Origin: Dehalogenimonas formicexedens
Lineage (GTDB): Bacteria > Chloroflexota > Dehalococcoidia > Dehalococcoidales > Dehalococcoidaceae
Assembly (NCBI RefSeq): GCF_001953175.1
Contig: NZ_CP018258.1
Location: 400,210-464,209 of the forward strand
Direction of reading: 5' to 3'
Length of the DNA: 64,000 nucleotides
Shown here: piece by piece, positions 17,550 through 26,624 of the stretch
How the letters are laid out: every line of letters begins with the position of its first letter
Numbering within the stretch: the stretch's first letter is position 1
Notes under the pieces: generated by a model
Database searches by the model: none
The model's input: the letters and a program-made list of their open reading frames with translations, nothing else
What the model was told of the DNA's origin: nothing
Translations under genes and position numbers: made by a program

Positions 17550-18011
17550 ATGGCTTATGTCGTCGATTTCACCAATGTTTCTACCGTAGGGTTGGAGTCT
17601 TCGCCGGTGGCGCAAGCCCTGGCCGGGCTCAGAGCCAACGAAGCCCGGTACTACATGAACAAATACGGGCATCATTTTACGACTGTGCCCGCGGCTGAGA
17701 GCGGGGACACGCTGGAATACGTCAACCGGATATTGAAGCATGAGCGGGGCATTGAGTTCGCCGCCAAGCCCCTCGAGACCTCCCGTTTCCAGGTCGCAAA
17801 TCTCAAGATGGCCTATGTTTTCTACGAGGACGGCCTGGCGGTCAACGTCATGTACGCCGTCGATGACCCGGGGCACCGCGCCGTCGGCTTCAAGCTTTCG
17901 GAGGGCATGGAAGTGCCCGCGGAACTTGGCAAGTTCAAATTCGCCAGGCAGAAGTCAAAGCTGGCGGGTACAATCCGAGGTTCATTTTTCGTGATCAAGG
18001 GAGAATATTGA
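17550..18011 (+). CDS. Conserved-looking hypothetical protein
   Basis: 153 residues from ATG 17550, which has GTGAGGA six bases upstream; two earlier starts (17538, 17544) are possible. Soluble, mixed composition, no signal peptide. Contains TLEYVNRILKHERGIEF and a basic end. Codon use matches the core genes around it. No function recognised. Confidence 0.65.
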   Translation: MAYVVDFTNVSTVGLESSPVAQALAGLRANEARYYMNKYGHHFTTVPAAESGDTLEYVNRILKHERGIEFAAKPLETSRFQVANLKMAYVFYEDGLAVNVMYAVDDPGHRAVGFKLSEGMEVPAELGKFKFARQKSKLAGTIRGSFFVIKGEY

Positions 18012-18043
18012 CCTGATTCAGCCGGTCATCGGTAAGTAGAATA

Positions 18044-18406
18044 ATGTTGCTGCTGATACCTCTTGTCTTGATCGCCATCTCCGCGGTTTGGCAACTCAAA
18101 CCCAGCCGCGGTATGGAAAAATCACGATATTACGCGATATTTGCCGTGGCTGTTCCGGCCATTATTTTGGTTATCGCCGCTCTTATCGCCCAGCTCATGG
18201 AAATCTCATCCGGTGAGGTATCCGATGTCGCTAACGACTTTTTCACCGTCGGATTGTTTTTGATGCCCGTCGCCTTCACGGCGCTCATTATCTTTGCCCT
18301 CCGCCGGCAATGGGAAATCGTGAAAGGGCTCGGATTTAGCCTGGGACTCTCATTCATCGCCCTTACCGTTGAATTGGGATTGCTCGCCTGGTGGTCGACC
18401 ATGTAA
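18044..18406 (+). CDS. Small integral membrane protein
   Basis: 120 residues with about four transmembrane segments (residues 1-16, 28-50, 64-85, 95-115). Short loops with basic residues (KPSRGMEKSR). Family not recognised. Follows the preceding gene closely in the same direction. Confidence 0.6.
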   Translation: MLLLIPLVLIAISAVWQLKPSRGMEKSRYYAIFAVAVPAIILVIAALIAQLMEISSGEVSDVANDFFTVGLFLMPVAFTALIIFALRRQWEIVKGLGFSLGLSFIALTVELGLLAWWSTM

Positions 18407-18424
18407 GCTTAGTCCAACATTCCT

Positions 18425-18805
18425 GTGATCATCGAGGCCCACACCATAAAAGCTACATCAGTTCAGTCGCCTGCCTGGAAACCGGTCCTGGCGGGCGTGC
18501 TCAATTTCATCTCGGCCGTTCTCTGGGCGGGAACGGTAATTTTTATCCTGCTTTTAACCCTCGGTCTGTCGGTCAGTTTCGGTTCGCCCCTTGAAGGCTG
18601 GGGACTCTTGCGGTTGTGGCTATTTTTCGTGGTGTTTATGATCCCGCCGGTGGTTTCGGTGATAGGCGGCGTCTTTGCTTTGCGGAGGCGGCGGTGGCGA
18701 TGGGCTTTTGCCGGGGCTATTTGCGCCTGCCCGGTCCTTTTAGGTTTCGTTTCCGCCTTTTTGTTGATCCTGTCGAAAGACCAGTTCCCCCCTCAAACCC
18801 GATAA
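18425..18805 (+). CDS. Small integral membrane protein
   Basis: 126 residues starting at GTG 18425. Three hydrophobic segments (about 22-47, 61-84, 94-116) with an Arg-rich loop RRRRWRW after the second. Family not recognised. Lies in a run of small membrane genes before an exported protein. Confidence 0.55.
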   Translation: MIIEAHTIKATSVQSPAWKPVLAGVLNFISAVLWAGTVIFILLLTLGLSVSFGSPLEGWGLLRLWLFFVVFMIPPVVSVIGGVFALRRRRWRWAFAGAICACPVLLGFVSAFLLILSKDQFPPQTR

Positions 18806-18902
18806 AAGCATTCTCCCCATCTTCACAATACCTTGCCGCCATCTTCATCGATTCTTCACATGGCTCTGGTATTCTTGAACTATCAAACAAAGGAGGAAAT
18901 CC

Positions 18903-19505
18903 ATGAAAGGCTTCTCAAGAAAATGGTTGGTAGTTCTAGCGGTTCTCCTGGCCGGTGTTTTCGCAATAGGAATACCGGTTCTCGCCTCGGCGGCCAATAA
19001 CCCCGCCGCGCCGGGGGTAACAAACGCCTACGGGCTCGGCTGTGTCGATTCCGGCGCCCTGGCCAGGGTCGCCACCGTGCTGGGGCTGACCCCCACCGAC
19101 CTTGCCACCCAATTACAGTCAGGCAAGACGCTAGGGGCCATCGCCACCGAAAAGAACGTCGCCGCCTCGGTTGTCGTCGACGCGATCATCGCTCCCTTCC
19201 AGGCAAGGGTCAACCTGCAGGTCCAGAATGGTTACCTGACCCAGGCCCAGGCGCAGACCGCGCTTGATGCCGCTCGCCAGGCTGCCCAGAACCTGCTGAC
19301 CCTGAACGTCACTTCAGCCGTCGGATACAACGGCTGGGCAGGGTTCTGCGGTGACTACCTGAACACCAGCGCCGGCCCCGGACCGTTCGGTCCCGGCATG
19401 ATGGGCGGCTGGGGTTACACCGGCGACACCACGGTAACGCCCGGTGCCCCGGCAGCTCCCGGCTTCGGCTGGGGCATGATGGGCGGAGGCTTCGGCTGCC
19501 GCTAG
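18903..19505 (+). CDS. Exported Met/Gly-rich protein
   Basis: 200 residues. Signal peptide with cleavage likely after LASAA (about residue 31). The middle has two helical motifs like DUF2680/SHOCT-type repeats (LGAIATEKNVAASVVVDAI, GYLTQAQAQTAL). The C-terminal 50 residues are Gly/Pro/Met-rich with two MMGG-type motifs (GMMGGWGY, GMMGGGFGCR). Such Met clusters can bind copper or silver, but that is inference. A strong GGAGG site precedes it, and a two-component system follows whose sensor loop carries the same MMG motif. Confidence 0.7.
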   Translation: MKGFSRKWLVVLAVLLAGVFAIGIPVLASAANNPAAPGVTNAYGLGCVDSGALARVATVLGLTPTDLATQLQSGKTLGAIATEKNVAASVVVDAIIAPFQARVNLQVQNGYLTQAQAQTALDAARQAAQNLLTLNVTSAVGYNGWAGFCGDYLNTSAGPGPFGPGMMGGWGYTGDTTVTPGAPAAPGFGWGMMGGGFGCR

Positions 19506-19528
19506 TCTCATCAAATCTATCCCAGGGC

Positions 19529-19560
19529 GAACGGGCGATGGGCCACCATCGCCCGTTTTG
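19529..19560 (+). terminator. Rho-independent terminator
   Basis: AACGGGCGATGG - CCATCGCCCGTT hairpin followed by TTT, directly after the exported Met/Gly-rich protein gene. Confidence 0.85.
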
Positions 19561-19605
19561 CATCCAAAGCTAAATTAGTCATATAGTGGTAGGCGAGGTG
19601 ACGCC

Positions 19606-20313
19606 ATGTCCAAAGCCAAGATTCTTGTCGTCGACGATGAACCCAAGATTGTCAGCACCGTCCGGGCATACCTTGAACGCGACGGCTACGAGGTGGTTAC
19701 CGCCGGCGATGGCAAAACGTCCGTGGAAGTTTTCAAACGGGATAAGCCCGACCTTATCATCCTCGACCTGATGCTGCCGGAGATTGACGGCCTCGAAGTC
19801 TGCCGGACCATCCGCCGCGCTTCCGACGTGCCCATCATCATGCTTACCGCCCGGCAGGAAGACGCGGACAAGCTCATCGGCCTGGAGATCGGTGCCGACG
19901 ATTACGTCACCAAGCCCTTCAGCCCCCGGGAGCTCGTCGCCCGGGTAAAGGTCATCCTGCGCCGGGCGAAACCCAGCCCCTCCGCCGCGGCCTCAGCCCG
20001 GATCGAAGCTGGGGGCATTGTCGTCGATGAGGATAGATTCGAGGCTACCTGTCACGGCCAGCCCATCCCCCTCACCGCCACCGAGTTCAAGATCCTGACG
20101 GCGCTGGTCCGGAACGCCGGGCTGGTCCTTTCACGAAGCAAGCTGCTCGACCTGCTGGGTGAAAATTACGAGGGCTACGAGCGCACCATCGACGTTCACG
20201 TCAAGAACCTGCGCCGCAAACTCGGCGAAGCGAATATCGAGAGCCCATGCTCCATCACCACCGTTCACGGAGTAGGCTACAAATTTCAGGAGCCCGATCA
20301 TGGCAATCAATAG
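19606..20313 (+). CDS. OmpR-family response regulator
   Basis: 235 residues. Receiver domain with ILVVDDEPK, phospho-Asp in [13 protein letters not shown] and Lys in [15 protein letters not shown], then a winged-helix DNA-binding domain ([15 protein letters not shown] ... [14 protein letters not shown] ... VHGVGYKF). Pairs with the overlapping sensor kinase. A likely target is the Met/Gly-rich gene just upstream (inference). Confidence 0.95.
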   Translation: MSKAKILVVDDEPKIVSTVRAYLERDGYEVVTAGDGKTSVEVFKRDKPDLIILDLMLPEIDGLEVCRTIRRASDVPIIMLTARQEDADKLIGLEIGADDYVTKPFSPRELVARVKVILRRAKPSPSAAASARIEAGGIVVDEDRFEATCHGQPIPLTATEFKILTALVRNAGLVLSRSKLLDLLGENYEGYERTIDVHVKNLRRKLGEANIESPCSITTVHGVGYKFQEPDHGNQ

Positions 20314-21433
20314 ATTTTTCAACCGGCTTTCGGTGAGATTGATCCTTGGCTTTCTACTTTCGTCGGTCCTCGGCATGGGACTGGTCGCTATACTGGCCTA
20401 TAACGCCACCTCCGGCAGTTTCCACGACTTTGTTATCACCATGCAGGGTATGATGGGCAACGGTCCCGGCGGCCCCGGCGGCATGATGGGCAACGGCAAT
20501 CTTTGGGGCCAGCAGATCACCGTGAATTTCCTTTCGGATTTTGGCCGGACACTGTGGATGGCCGGCCTGCTGGGTGTTCTCCTGGCCATTGTCCTCGGCG
20601 GCTTGTTTACCCGCAATATCGTCGCCCCGGTGGGCAAGGTAGCCGCGGCCGCCAAGAAAGTCGCCGGCGGCGACCTGTCGCAGAAAGTCCGGCTCAAGGG
20701 CTCGAGTGAGCTGGTCGAACTCGGCGAATCATTTAACTCCATGACCCATACCCTTCGCCGGGACCAGGAGTTGCGGCAGAACATGGTGGCCGACGTAGCC
20801 CATGAGCTGCGGACGCCCCTTTCGGTGCTGCGCGCCAACATCGAGGCGATGCAGGACGGCGTCCTGGAGACCAGCCCCGCCAACCTCGAATCCCTCCACC
20901 AGGAAACGGTAAACCTGGGGCGGCTGGTCGAAGACCTGCGGACCATCACCCTGGCTGAAAGCGGCCAGCTCAAGATCCACCGTCAGGAGACCGATGTTTC
21001 GGCGCTGGCTGCGAGGGTTGTTGAGGCGATGAGGACCCAGTTTGATTCGAAAAGCATCGAACTGGCTGTTGAGGCCCTGAGACCGGTTGAGGCTGACGTC
21101 GATTCCGACCGCATCGAGCAGGTGCTCAGGAACCTCCTGGCCAACGCGCTCCACTACTCATCCTCAGGCGGCAGGGTTGTGGTCAAAGTCGAGAGGAACG
21201 ACAGCGGTGCCGTTATTTCGGTGGCCGACACGGGCATCGGCATATCGGCGGAAGACTTGCCGCATATTTTCGACCGTTTCTACCGCGTTGATCGCTCCCG
21301 CGCCCGCGCCACCGGCGGTTCCGGCCTTGGGTTGGCCATCGTCAAGCAGCTGGTGGAAGCGCACGGCGGCAGGGTAAGGGTCGAAAGCGCGCTTGGCAAA
21401 GGCAGCACGTTTTCCTTCTCCTTGCCCGTCTAA
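20300..21433 (+). CDS. Sensor histidine kinase with Met/Gly-rich extracytoplasmic loop
   Basis: 377 residues. Two transmembrane segments (about 11-34 and 85-107) bracket an outside loop holding [19 protein letters not shown]. Then HAMP, the HisKA motif [21 protein letters not shown], and HATPase boxes ([34 protein letters not shown]). BaeS-like layout. Overlaps the response regulator by 14 bases. The Met-rich loop suggests sensing of a soft metal or of the exported partner. Confidence 0.93.
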   Translation: MAINRFFNRLSVRLILGFLLSSVLGMGLVAILAYNATSGSFHDFVITMQGMMGNGPGGPGGMMGNGNLWGQQITVNFLSDFGRTLWMAGLLGVLLAIVLGGLFTRNIVAPVGKVAAAAKKVAGGDLSQKVRLKGSSELVELGESFNSMTHTLRRDQELRQNMVADVAHELRTPLSVLRANIEAMQDGVLETSPANLESLHQETVNLGRLVEDLRTITLAESGQLKIHRQETDVSALAARVVEAMRTQFDSKSIELAVEALRPVEADVDSDRIEQVLRNLLANALHYSSSGGRVVVKVERNDSGAVISVADTGIGISAEDLPHIFDRFYRVDRSRARATGGSGLGLAIVKQLVEAHGGRVRVESALGKGSTFSFSLPV

Positions 21434-21484
21434 AAAGGCGCTTGCCCCGTTGCTATAAACGGTGGTTGTCTTTAAAATGGGTCG

Positions 21485-22879
21485 ATGAGAAAATCTAAAT
21501 TCTTTATCGCGCCCCTGGCCGGCGCAATAGCCGTATTCGTATTTCTGGCCTGGGCTTTCAGCCAGCATGGCACCCTCGGGCTGTTCCGCGTTAATGGGGA
21601 ATTCCACCAGTATTTTATCGGAGCAGGCGTGCTCGGGCTGGTTATGCTGGTGCTCTCCGGTTTGTACTTGTGGAAAAGGTCGAGGCATAACCCCCGCTTT
21701 CCTACCCTGCTGACGGTCTTCGTCTCGATTCTTTCGCTCTTCTCCATGGTCGTGCCTTCCGCGGCGTTCGTTTACACGGGCGATGTCTTTGCCGCCGGCA
21801 TCGGGGACACCCCGCCCCAACTGCTTATCGCCGACGGTTCGGGTTCCTCCGGCATCCCCAACCTGGCGGTATGTTTCAACACCAGGTCCCCCACCAAAAA
21901 TACCCTCGAATGGGGCCTTGCCGGCGGTGCGCTGGCGCGATCGCAAGAATCCGCCGCTTCGACCAGCCACGTCTTCATGCTGCGGGACCTCGTTCCGGAC
22001 AGCCGCTATGAGTACCGGGTTAACGGCGGCGCCCCGGCTTATTTCAACAGCCTGCCGGCCGGCGGTAAAATCCGTTTCGCCGTGGGCAGCGATGCCCATT
22101 TCGGGGCTGCCGACGCCTCGCGGCAGGCCAGCGACGCCATGCTCGCCCAGATCGCCGACCCGGCCAACGGCTACGGCATGTTCTTTGCCCTGGGGGACCT
22201 CGTCGAATACGGCTTTACCCGCGGCCAGTGGCAGGAGGCTTTCGATTCGATGGCCTCGGCGAGCGCCACTATCCCCACCCGCTACCTCCCCGGCAACCAT
22301 GACACCCTGTTCGCTGGGTTTGGTAATTTCCAGGACTACTGTTACCCGCCGGGGATGGATCTGCAGTCCGGGTCACCGCTGTGGTACCGCGTTGACGCGG
22401 GCAATGTCCATTTCCTGTGTCTTGACATCGAGTGGAGCGCCGAGAGCATCACCGTCGCCCAGGAAGCCTGGCTGAGAGCCCAGCTTGAGAGCATCCCGGC
22501 CGGCGACTGGAAGATCGTGTTGTGCCACGGCTTCTTCTACGCCTCCGGTTCTGTCTCCGAAGGCTGGCCGTGGTACGACAACCAGGAAACGATATCGAGG
22601 CTCGGGCCGTTGTTTGAGGAGTTCAACGTCGACCTGGTGTTTTCCGGGCACGCCCACCAGCTTGAATTGCTGCGGCATGCCGGGGTGACCTACGCCGTCT
22701 GCGGCGCCTTCGGCGGGGCGCCGGATGAGCCGAGGAGCTACACCTCGCCGGCGAGCGTATGGTATGAAAACGGATCGTACGGCTTTGCCGACGTATCTAT
22801 CGACGGCAACGCCTGCACCCTGACCATCAGGGATCCGAACGGGGCGCCGCTCAAGACGATCTCGGTCGTTAAGGGCTAG
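21485..22879 (+). CDS. Membrane-anchored metallophosphoesterase
   Basis: 464 residues. Three hydrophobic segments at the N-terminus (about 7-23, 43-60, 75-92) and then an extracytoplasmic calcineurin-like phosphoesterase: VGSDAHFG, LGDLVEYG, LPGNHD, LCHGFFY and FSGHAHQ supply the usual metal ligands. A fibronectin-like stretch (SRYEYRVNGG) precedes the catalytic domain, as in purple acid phosphatases. Substrate unknown. Confidence 0.88.
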   Translation: MRKSKFFIAPLAGAIAVFVFLAWAFSQHGTLGLFRVNGEFHQYFIGAGVLGLVMLVLSGLYLWKRSRHNPRFPTLLTVFVSILSLFSMVVPSAAFVYTGDVFAAGIGDTPPQLLIADGSGSSGIPNLAVCFNTRSPTKNTLEWGLAGGALARSQESAASTSHVFMLRDLVPDSRYEYRVNGGAPAYFNSLPAGGKIRFAVGSDAHFGAADASRQASDAMLAQIADPANGYGMFFALGDLVEYGFTRGQWQEAFDSMASASATIPTRYLPGNHDTLFAGFGNFQDYCYPPGMDLQSGSPLWYRVDAGNVHFLCLDIEWSAESITVAQEAWLRAQLESIPAGDWKIVLCHGFFYASGSVSEGWPWYDNQETISRLGPLFEEFNVDLVFSGHAHQLELLRHAGVTYAVCGAFGGAPDEPRSYTSPASVWYENGSYGFADVSIDGNACTLTIRDPNGAPLKTISVVKG

Positions 22880-23010
22880 GACAGCCGGTCGAATTGTTCC
22901 AGGTCGGAGGGCTGATATTGCTCTTCCCTGACCCGGATGAGGCGCTCGGTTTTCAGAGACGCGGTCCAGGCGACGGCGCTGACCGCGCACGCCAACAACA
23001 CCATCCACAT
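22876..23010 (-). CDS. Micro-protein, single-pass membrane type
   Basis: 44 residues: an N-terminal hydrophobic segment (MWMVLLACAVSAVAW) and a charged tail (KTERLIRVREEQYQ). GGAGG lies six bases before the ATG. Its stop overlaps the end of the metallophosphoesterase gene tail to tail. No family recognised; the ribosome site and helix-plus-tail layout are the only support. Confidence 0.45.
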   Translation of the reverse strand: MWMVLLACAVSAVAWTASLKTERLIRVREEQYQPSDLEQFDRLS

Positions 23011-23200
23011 ATTCAACCTCCATCGCCCGGATGATATAAGAATAAACGAAAGCCCGGTCCTGGCATATCCGTAATGCTACTGTTTGTTGGGGAAATAGTT
23101 CCTTAAAATCCCCGATTACAGCCCTGAATTCTTTTGTCTTTGCGAGGGCCCGCGATTCATCAGGGCCCGTGGCAATCTTCATCGGATAGTACACCGATTT

Positions 23201-24565
23201 TTACCCAACCCGTCCCACCGCCGTCCGGGGTTCGTATTTGGAGGCGGCTTTGATCACCAGCGCCAGCGACATCAAATAGTCGTCGTGGGAGAGGGAGGGG
23301 TTGCAGTAGAAGTTCAGGCTTTGGTTTGTTTTGTAGTCAGCGGATGCGGTTTCAAGTTCCTTCCAACATTCCTCGCATTCGGGAGAGGCGTCGCGGGAGT
23401 AGAGTTGCAGGCGCCCGGTGCCCGCGGCAGCCAATAGTTCATAGCCAAGCTCGCTCTTGGAGTGGGTGGTAAAAACGACTGGAACGACTCGGTGGCCCAA
23501 AGATGTTTTCAGCGTGGCGCACAGGGGCGCGCCCAGGCCGGTGGCATCGGCGGCGATACGGCGTAATCCCCAGGCCCTGGCGATGTCGACGATCTTTGGC
23601 AGGAGAATGGTGAATGGGAGGCCGGTCCAGGAGTAGTGCCGGACGACGCGGATTAGTCCTGAGTTAGTGTAGGGGCGGGTCTCAGACCCGCCCTCAACGA
23701 TCTCGCCAATAGTCAGCACTGTCGAGTCGCTGGCGGTGTTGCCTTCGCCGCCGAAATCCAGCCCCGCCACATAAACCGCTCGCGGCTGGGCGGTCCGCTC
23801 ACGCGGAAAATCGCCGGTCATTTTCATGAGGTGATCGTCGGAGAAGAAGCCGCCGCTTTTGCCGACCTCGAGCAATTGATACTGAGTCCTGAAGGTGGGG
23901 TGGTTCTCGCCCAGGCGGGCGCGTTCGCCCTCGACATAAAGTCGGTAATCATCGTTATAGAGAGCGACCTCCTGCCAATCGAAGTGAAAATGTCTTTTGA
24001 TGCCGTCGGCTTTCTCCAATTCCAGGTTGTGTGATTTGACCGTGTCGAGCAGATTGCCTTCGCGCCATGGAGTCCCGTAGAGCACTGTCGTGGCGTTACG
24101 GGTGGCGGCCATCGGGCGAAAATCGCGGTCGAACTTCTCTATCGATACGTCCTGGGCTTCATCGATTTCGAGAAGAAGGTGTGCGGTATTTCCCACCACG
24201 TTGGCGTTCTCGCTCCCGGACAGGAAGATCACCCGCGCCTGGCCGAGCCGGACGATGTGACCGGCCTCGATGACGTAATCGCCTCCGAAGCCGATGGAGT
24301 CCAAGCTGGCGCATAACCGCCGGAGGGAGATCATTGCCTGCGGCTCGAAGGTGGGGGCGCACTTCACGATATTGAGCGGCTGTTCGACGTTATGCACCAG
24401 CGCCCAGGTCTCGATCCAGGCCGAAAGCTCATTCTTGCCGCCCTGGCGGGCGATCTCGACGGAAAAGGTGAGGCCGCGATCGTTCACGATGGAATCGGTG
24501 ACGGCGCGGTAGATTTCATGCTGGTAGGGGCGGAGGGAGGCGATGGTATCGGGTGCAAAAGACAT
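23201..24565 (-). CDS. Phage-type terminase large subunit
   Basis: About 454 residues. Packages phage DNA into capsids. Seen: the P-loop variant ARQGGKNE, Walker B LLLEIDEAQD, a nuclease domain with AGLDFGGEG, ADATGLGAP and SHDDYLMSLAL. No portal, capsid or tail genes are nearby, so it is an isolated remnant or a domesticated gene. I chose ATG at 24565; the ribosome site is poor. A palindromic repeat lies inside the gene at 23669-23693 and encodes GSETRPYTNSG. Confidence 0.85.
   Translation of the reverse strand: MSFAPDTIASLRPYQHEIYRAVTDSIVNDRGLTFSVEIARQGGKNELSAWIETWALVHNVEQPLNIVKCAPTFEPQAMISLRRLCASLDSIGFGGDYVIEAGHIVRLGQARVIFLSGSENANVVGNTAHLLLEIDEAQDVSIEKFDRDFRPMAATRNATTVLYGTPWREGNLLDTVKSHNLELEKADGIKRHFHFDWQEVALYNDDYRLYVEGERARLGENHPTFRTQYQLLEVGKSGGFFSDDHLMKMTGDFPRERTAQPRAVYVAGLDFGGEGNTASDSTVLTIGEIVEGGSETRPYTNSGLIRVVRHYSWTGLPFTILLPKIVDIARAWGLRRIAADATGLGAPLCATLKTSLGHRVVPVVFTTHSKSELGYELLAAAGTGRLQLYSRDASPECEECWKELETASADYKTNQSLNFYCNPSLSHDDYLMSLALVIKAASKYEPRTAVGRVG
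23669..23693. repeat. Palindromic repeat inside the terminase gene
   Basis: GTAGGGGCGGGTCT followed by AGACCCGCCC, arms complementary. Same GTAGGGGCG-palindrome design as the 12856-12923 tandem. It keeps the reading frame open and adds about nine residues in the linker between ATPase and nuclease parts. Confidence 0.6.
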
Positions 24566-24607
24566 AAAGACCAAATCCTAATATCTAATTTCTAAATCCT
24601 AGTGATG

Positions 24608-24664
24608 TCCGTTCGTGGTGAGCTAAGCCTGTCCTGAGCTTGACGAAGGAAATCCATGGACGGA
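24608..24664. repeat. Dispersed intergenic palindrome (REP-like), copy 2
   Basis: CCGTTCGTGGTGAGCT ... GCTTGACGAAGG ... CATGGACGG, a variant with an internal duplication of the 2248 and 25268 copies. Between the terminase gene and its small-subunit-like neighbour. Confidence 0.65.
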
Positions 24665-24672
24665 CGTCGCCG

Positions 24673-25125
24673 TCATTCCTTAATGATCTCCGCCACGCCG
24701 CCGGCAACCCCAGCCGCCCCGCCAAGGATGCTGATGATCTTTTTAGCCTTTTCAAAGACAGCGTTTTGTCCTGTGTATTTGCGGCGGACCATTATGAGGG
24801 ACAATTTGCCGATTACTTCCGAGAATAGCTTGATGTTTTCGGGATCGAGTTCTTCCAATAGCTCGATCTTGGAACGCAAAAGAACGATCTCGGCGTCAAG
24901 ACCTTCGAGCTGTGCCGCCTCTTCCATCACCTCCTGCCGGGGAGTGGCGGCATACTTGGAGTAGAACCCGTGGATGCGGGCTTTCTGGTTTCCCGGCTGG
25001 CTGCCTTCGTGTCGCCCGGCCGCGGGAGTTTCGGGTTTCTCGTTTCGAATTTCGGCATTTCGGATTTCGGGCTGGGCCGTATTCTGTTGTGGGGAGGCTT
25101 TAGTAGTACCTGTGTTCTGATTCAT
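24673..25125 (-). CDS. Terminase small-subunit-like protein
   Basis: 150 residues. A low-complexity N-terminus (QPEIRNAEIRNEKPE) is followed by GNQKARIHGFYSKY, a motif common in small phage/terminase-associated DNA-binding proteins, then a Glu/Lys-rich helical region and a Gly-rich hydrophobic end (ILGGAAGVAGGVAEI). It is related to the protein at 28972-29505 (shared GNxxARxHG and the following helices). The -10 box lies only about seven bases before the ATG, so the mRNA is probably leaderless. Confidence 0.7.
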   Translation of the reverse strand: MNQNTGTTKASPQQNTAQPEIRNAEIRNEKPETPAAGRHEGSQPGNQKARIHGFYSKYAATPRQEVMEEAAQLEGLDAEIVLLRSKIELLEELDPENIKLFSEVIGKLSLIMVRRKYTGQNAVFEKAKKIISILGGAAGVAGGVAEIIKE

Positions 25126-25132
25126 ACCGAGA

Positions 25133-25164
25133 ATTATAGCACAGGAGTACTCCTAAGCTGTCAA
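25133..25164 (-). promoter_or_regulatory. Promoter with 20-base spacer and central palindrome
   Basis: Minus strand: TTGACA (25159-25164), a 20-base spacer and TATAAT (25133-25138). The spacer holds the perfect palindrome AGGAGTACTCCT (25143-25154). Long spacers with a central palindrome are typical of MerR-type control. The start site would fall on the start codon. The region upstream matches that of the 28972 gene. Confidence 0.75.
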
Positions 25165-25267
25165 GCGTCTCGTGTCGTTTTTGGTACCATTTTCAAAAAA
25201 TATATTTACCACATAGCTTAACATAAAGAAACCGCCGCGAACCGAGGGTATGCGCCTTTTTCTCGTA

Positions 25268-25304
25268 TCCCGTTCGTCCTGAGCTTGTCGAAGGATGAAC
25301 GGGA
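25268..25304. repeat. Dispersed intergenic palindrome (REP-like), copy 3
   Basis: ATCCCGTTCGTCCTGAGC followed by TTGTCGAAGGATGAACGGGAT; the outer arms ATCCCGTTC and GAACGGGAT are perfect complements. The rest of the 25126-25412 gap shows no gene. Confidence 0.75.
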
Positions 25305-25412
25305 TATTGCTGTTCGTTTGAGATGGTCCCGGCAAAATCTGGGCTTGGGACCTTTGGGCGGGCATCGTTAGTGATCAATTACGGATGGGGCACTCGCCGG
25401 AACGGCGGGTCG

Positions 25413-26561
25413 TTATTCCCTGGGATTGAATATATCCATGTAGGCTTTGTACTCGTACAAGCGCCCGTATTTCTCTGAACCCGCTTTGGGTTGCAGGATG
25501 CCCATTTCGATAAAGCGCTCGATGAGACGGGACGCCCCCCTCCGTGTAAAAAAACCTGCCCATTCTTGAACCTTGGTCACATTGACGATCGGCTGGGCGT
25601 AAAGGTTCACCAGTACCTTCTTCGAACTCTCGATAGCCCGCTTGTCCCCGGCCAGGATCAGCCCCATATCGTGGTTGCTAAGCGCGGAGATCCTGGTGAT
25701 GGTTTCTATGGATTCCCCGGCGATATCGATGACCCCATCCAGGAAGAAGCCGATCCATTCGTCAATCCGGCCGTTATGGTAGGCCTCGAGTTTATCGTAG
25801 TAAAGCGCGCGGTGCCTTTTGAAAAAGGATGAAAGGAATAACACCGGCCTGTCCAGGTAGCCTTTTTCCAGCAGGTAGAAGTTGATCAGCATTCTTCCGG
25901 TTCTGCCATTGCCGTCCTTGAACGGATGGATGGTCTCGAACTGGGAATGGATGATGCCTGCCTTTATCAAAACAGGGATAGCATCATCAGCATTGATGAA
26001 ACCCTCGAGATCGCCGAGGGCGCGTTGCATATCGGCTACCGGCGGCGGTACAAAACGGGCTTCCTCGATATGTCTGCTGCCGAGCCAGACCTGTTCGGTT
26101 CTGAACTCGCCCGGAATGACGTACCCGGAAACCCGCGCCTGGTGAACAAGCTCGCGGTGCAGTTCGCTAATGAACCGGAGCGCAAGCGGGAACTTGTCTT
26201 CGGCAACGCGCTTGATGCCGTAATGCAGCGCTTTAATATAGTGCTGGATGTCGTCGACATCAGGCGGGATTTTGGAACTCATCTGGACCTCAGCCTCGAT
26301 GGCGTCTTCCATGGTGGCCTGCGTTCCCTCGATCTGCGATGATGAGGCGGCGTCCTTGCGCAGGTACATCAATAGGAAGTAATCCATATCCGGCAGGGAT
26401 TTGGTGGCATAATCCAGCTTGCCAATGAGGCGGCTAGCCTCTTCGTTCTTTCGCGCCACCAGGGGGCCAAGATCAAAACCGCTCAGAGGGGGGAAGGGGT
26501 GGGGGATAAAAACCTTGAAGCCCTTTGGCTGCGATTTCAATTCGCCAATAATGTTACTCAT
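25413..26561 (-). CDS. Fic family AMP-transferase-like protein
   Basis: About 382 residues. Fic enzymes transfer AMP or other groups to target hydroxyls. The core motif HPFKDGNGRTGR is intact. An N-terminal inhibitory motif SSSQIEGT is present near residue 80, so activity is probably self-restrained. C-terminal winged-helix-like segment (VTKVQEWAGFFTRRGASRLIERF) suggests DNA binding. I chose ATG 26561 over an upstream GTG. A promoter covered by two palindromes lies just ahead, which fits autoregulation. Confidence 0.93.
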   Translation of the reverse strand: MSNIIGELKSQPKGFKVFIPHPFPPLSGFDLGPLVARKNEEASRLIGKLDYATKSLPDMDYFLLMYLRKDAASSSQIEGTQATMEDAIEAEVQMSSKIPPDVDDIQHYIKALHYGIKRVAEDKFPLALRFISELHRELVHQARVSGYVIPGEFRTEQVWLGSRHIEEARFVPPPVADMQRALGDLEGFINADDAIPVLIKAGIIHSQFETIHPFKDGNGRTGRMLINFYLLEKGYLDRPVLFLSSFFKRHRALYYDKLEAYHNGRIDEWIGFFLDGVIDIAGESIETITRISALSNHDMGLILAGDKRAIESSKKVLVNLYAQPIVNVTKVQEWAGFFTRRGASRLIERFIEMGILQPKAGSEKYGRLYEYKAYMDIFNPRE

Positions 26562-26582
26562 ATTTGGTATACATCCGACAGT

Positions 26583-26624
26583 CACTTAGATACTAAGTGT
26601 AATAGATAGTATCTATTAAGTCAA
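26583..26624 (-). promoter_or_regulatory. Fic promoter with two adjacent palindromic operators
   Basis: Minus strand: TTGACT (26619-26624), 17-base spacer, TACACT (26596-26601). Palindrome 1, AATAGATA-G-TATCTATT, fills the spacer (26601-26617). Palindrome 2, CACTTAG-ATA-CTAAGTG, spans the -10 and start region (26583-26599). They are one base apart. A bound repressor would block RNA polymerase. Confidence 0.75.

Noticed and set aside
21164-22300. 378-residue minus-strand open frame
   Set aside because: Spans the end of the sensor kinase and start of the phosphoesterase in antisense; no domain.
22373-23194. 273-residue minus-strand open frame with plausible first 60 residues
   Set aside because: Starts seven bases after the terminase stop, but most of it is antisense to the phosphoesterase; only the first part could be real and it has no ribosome site I trust.
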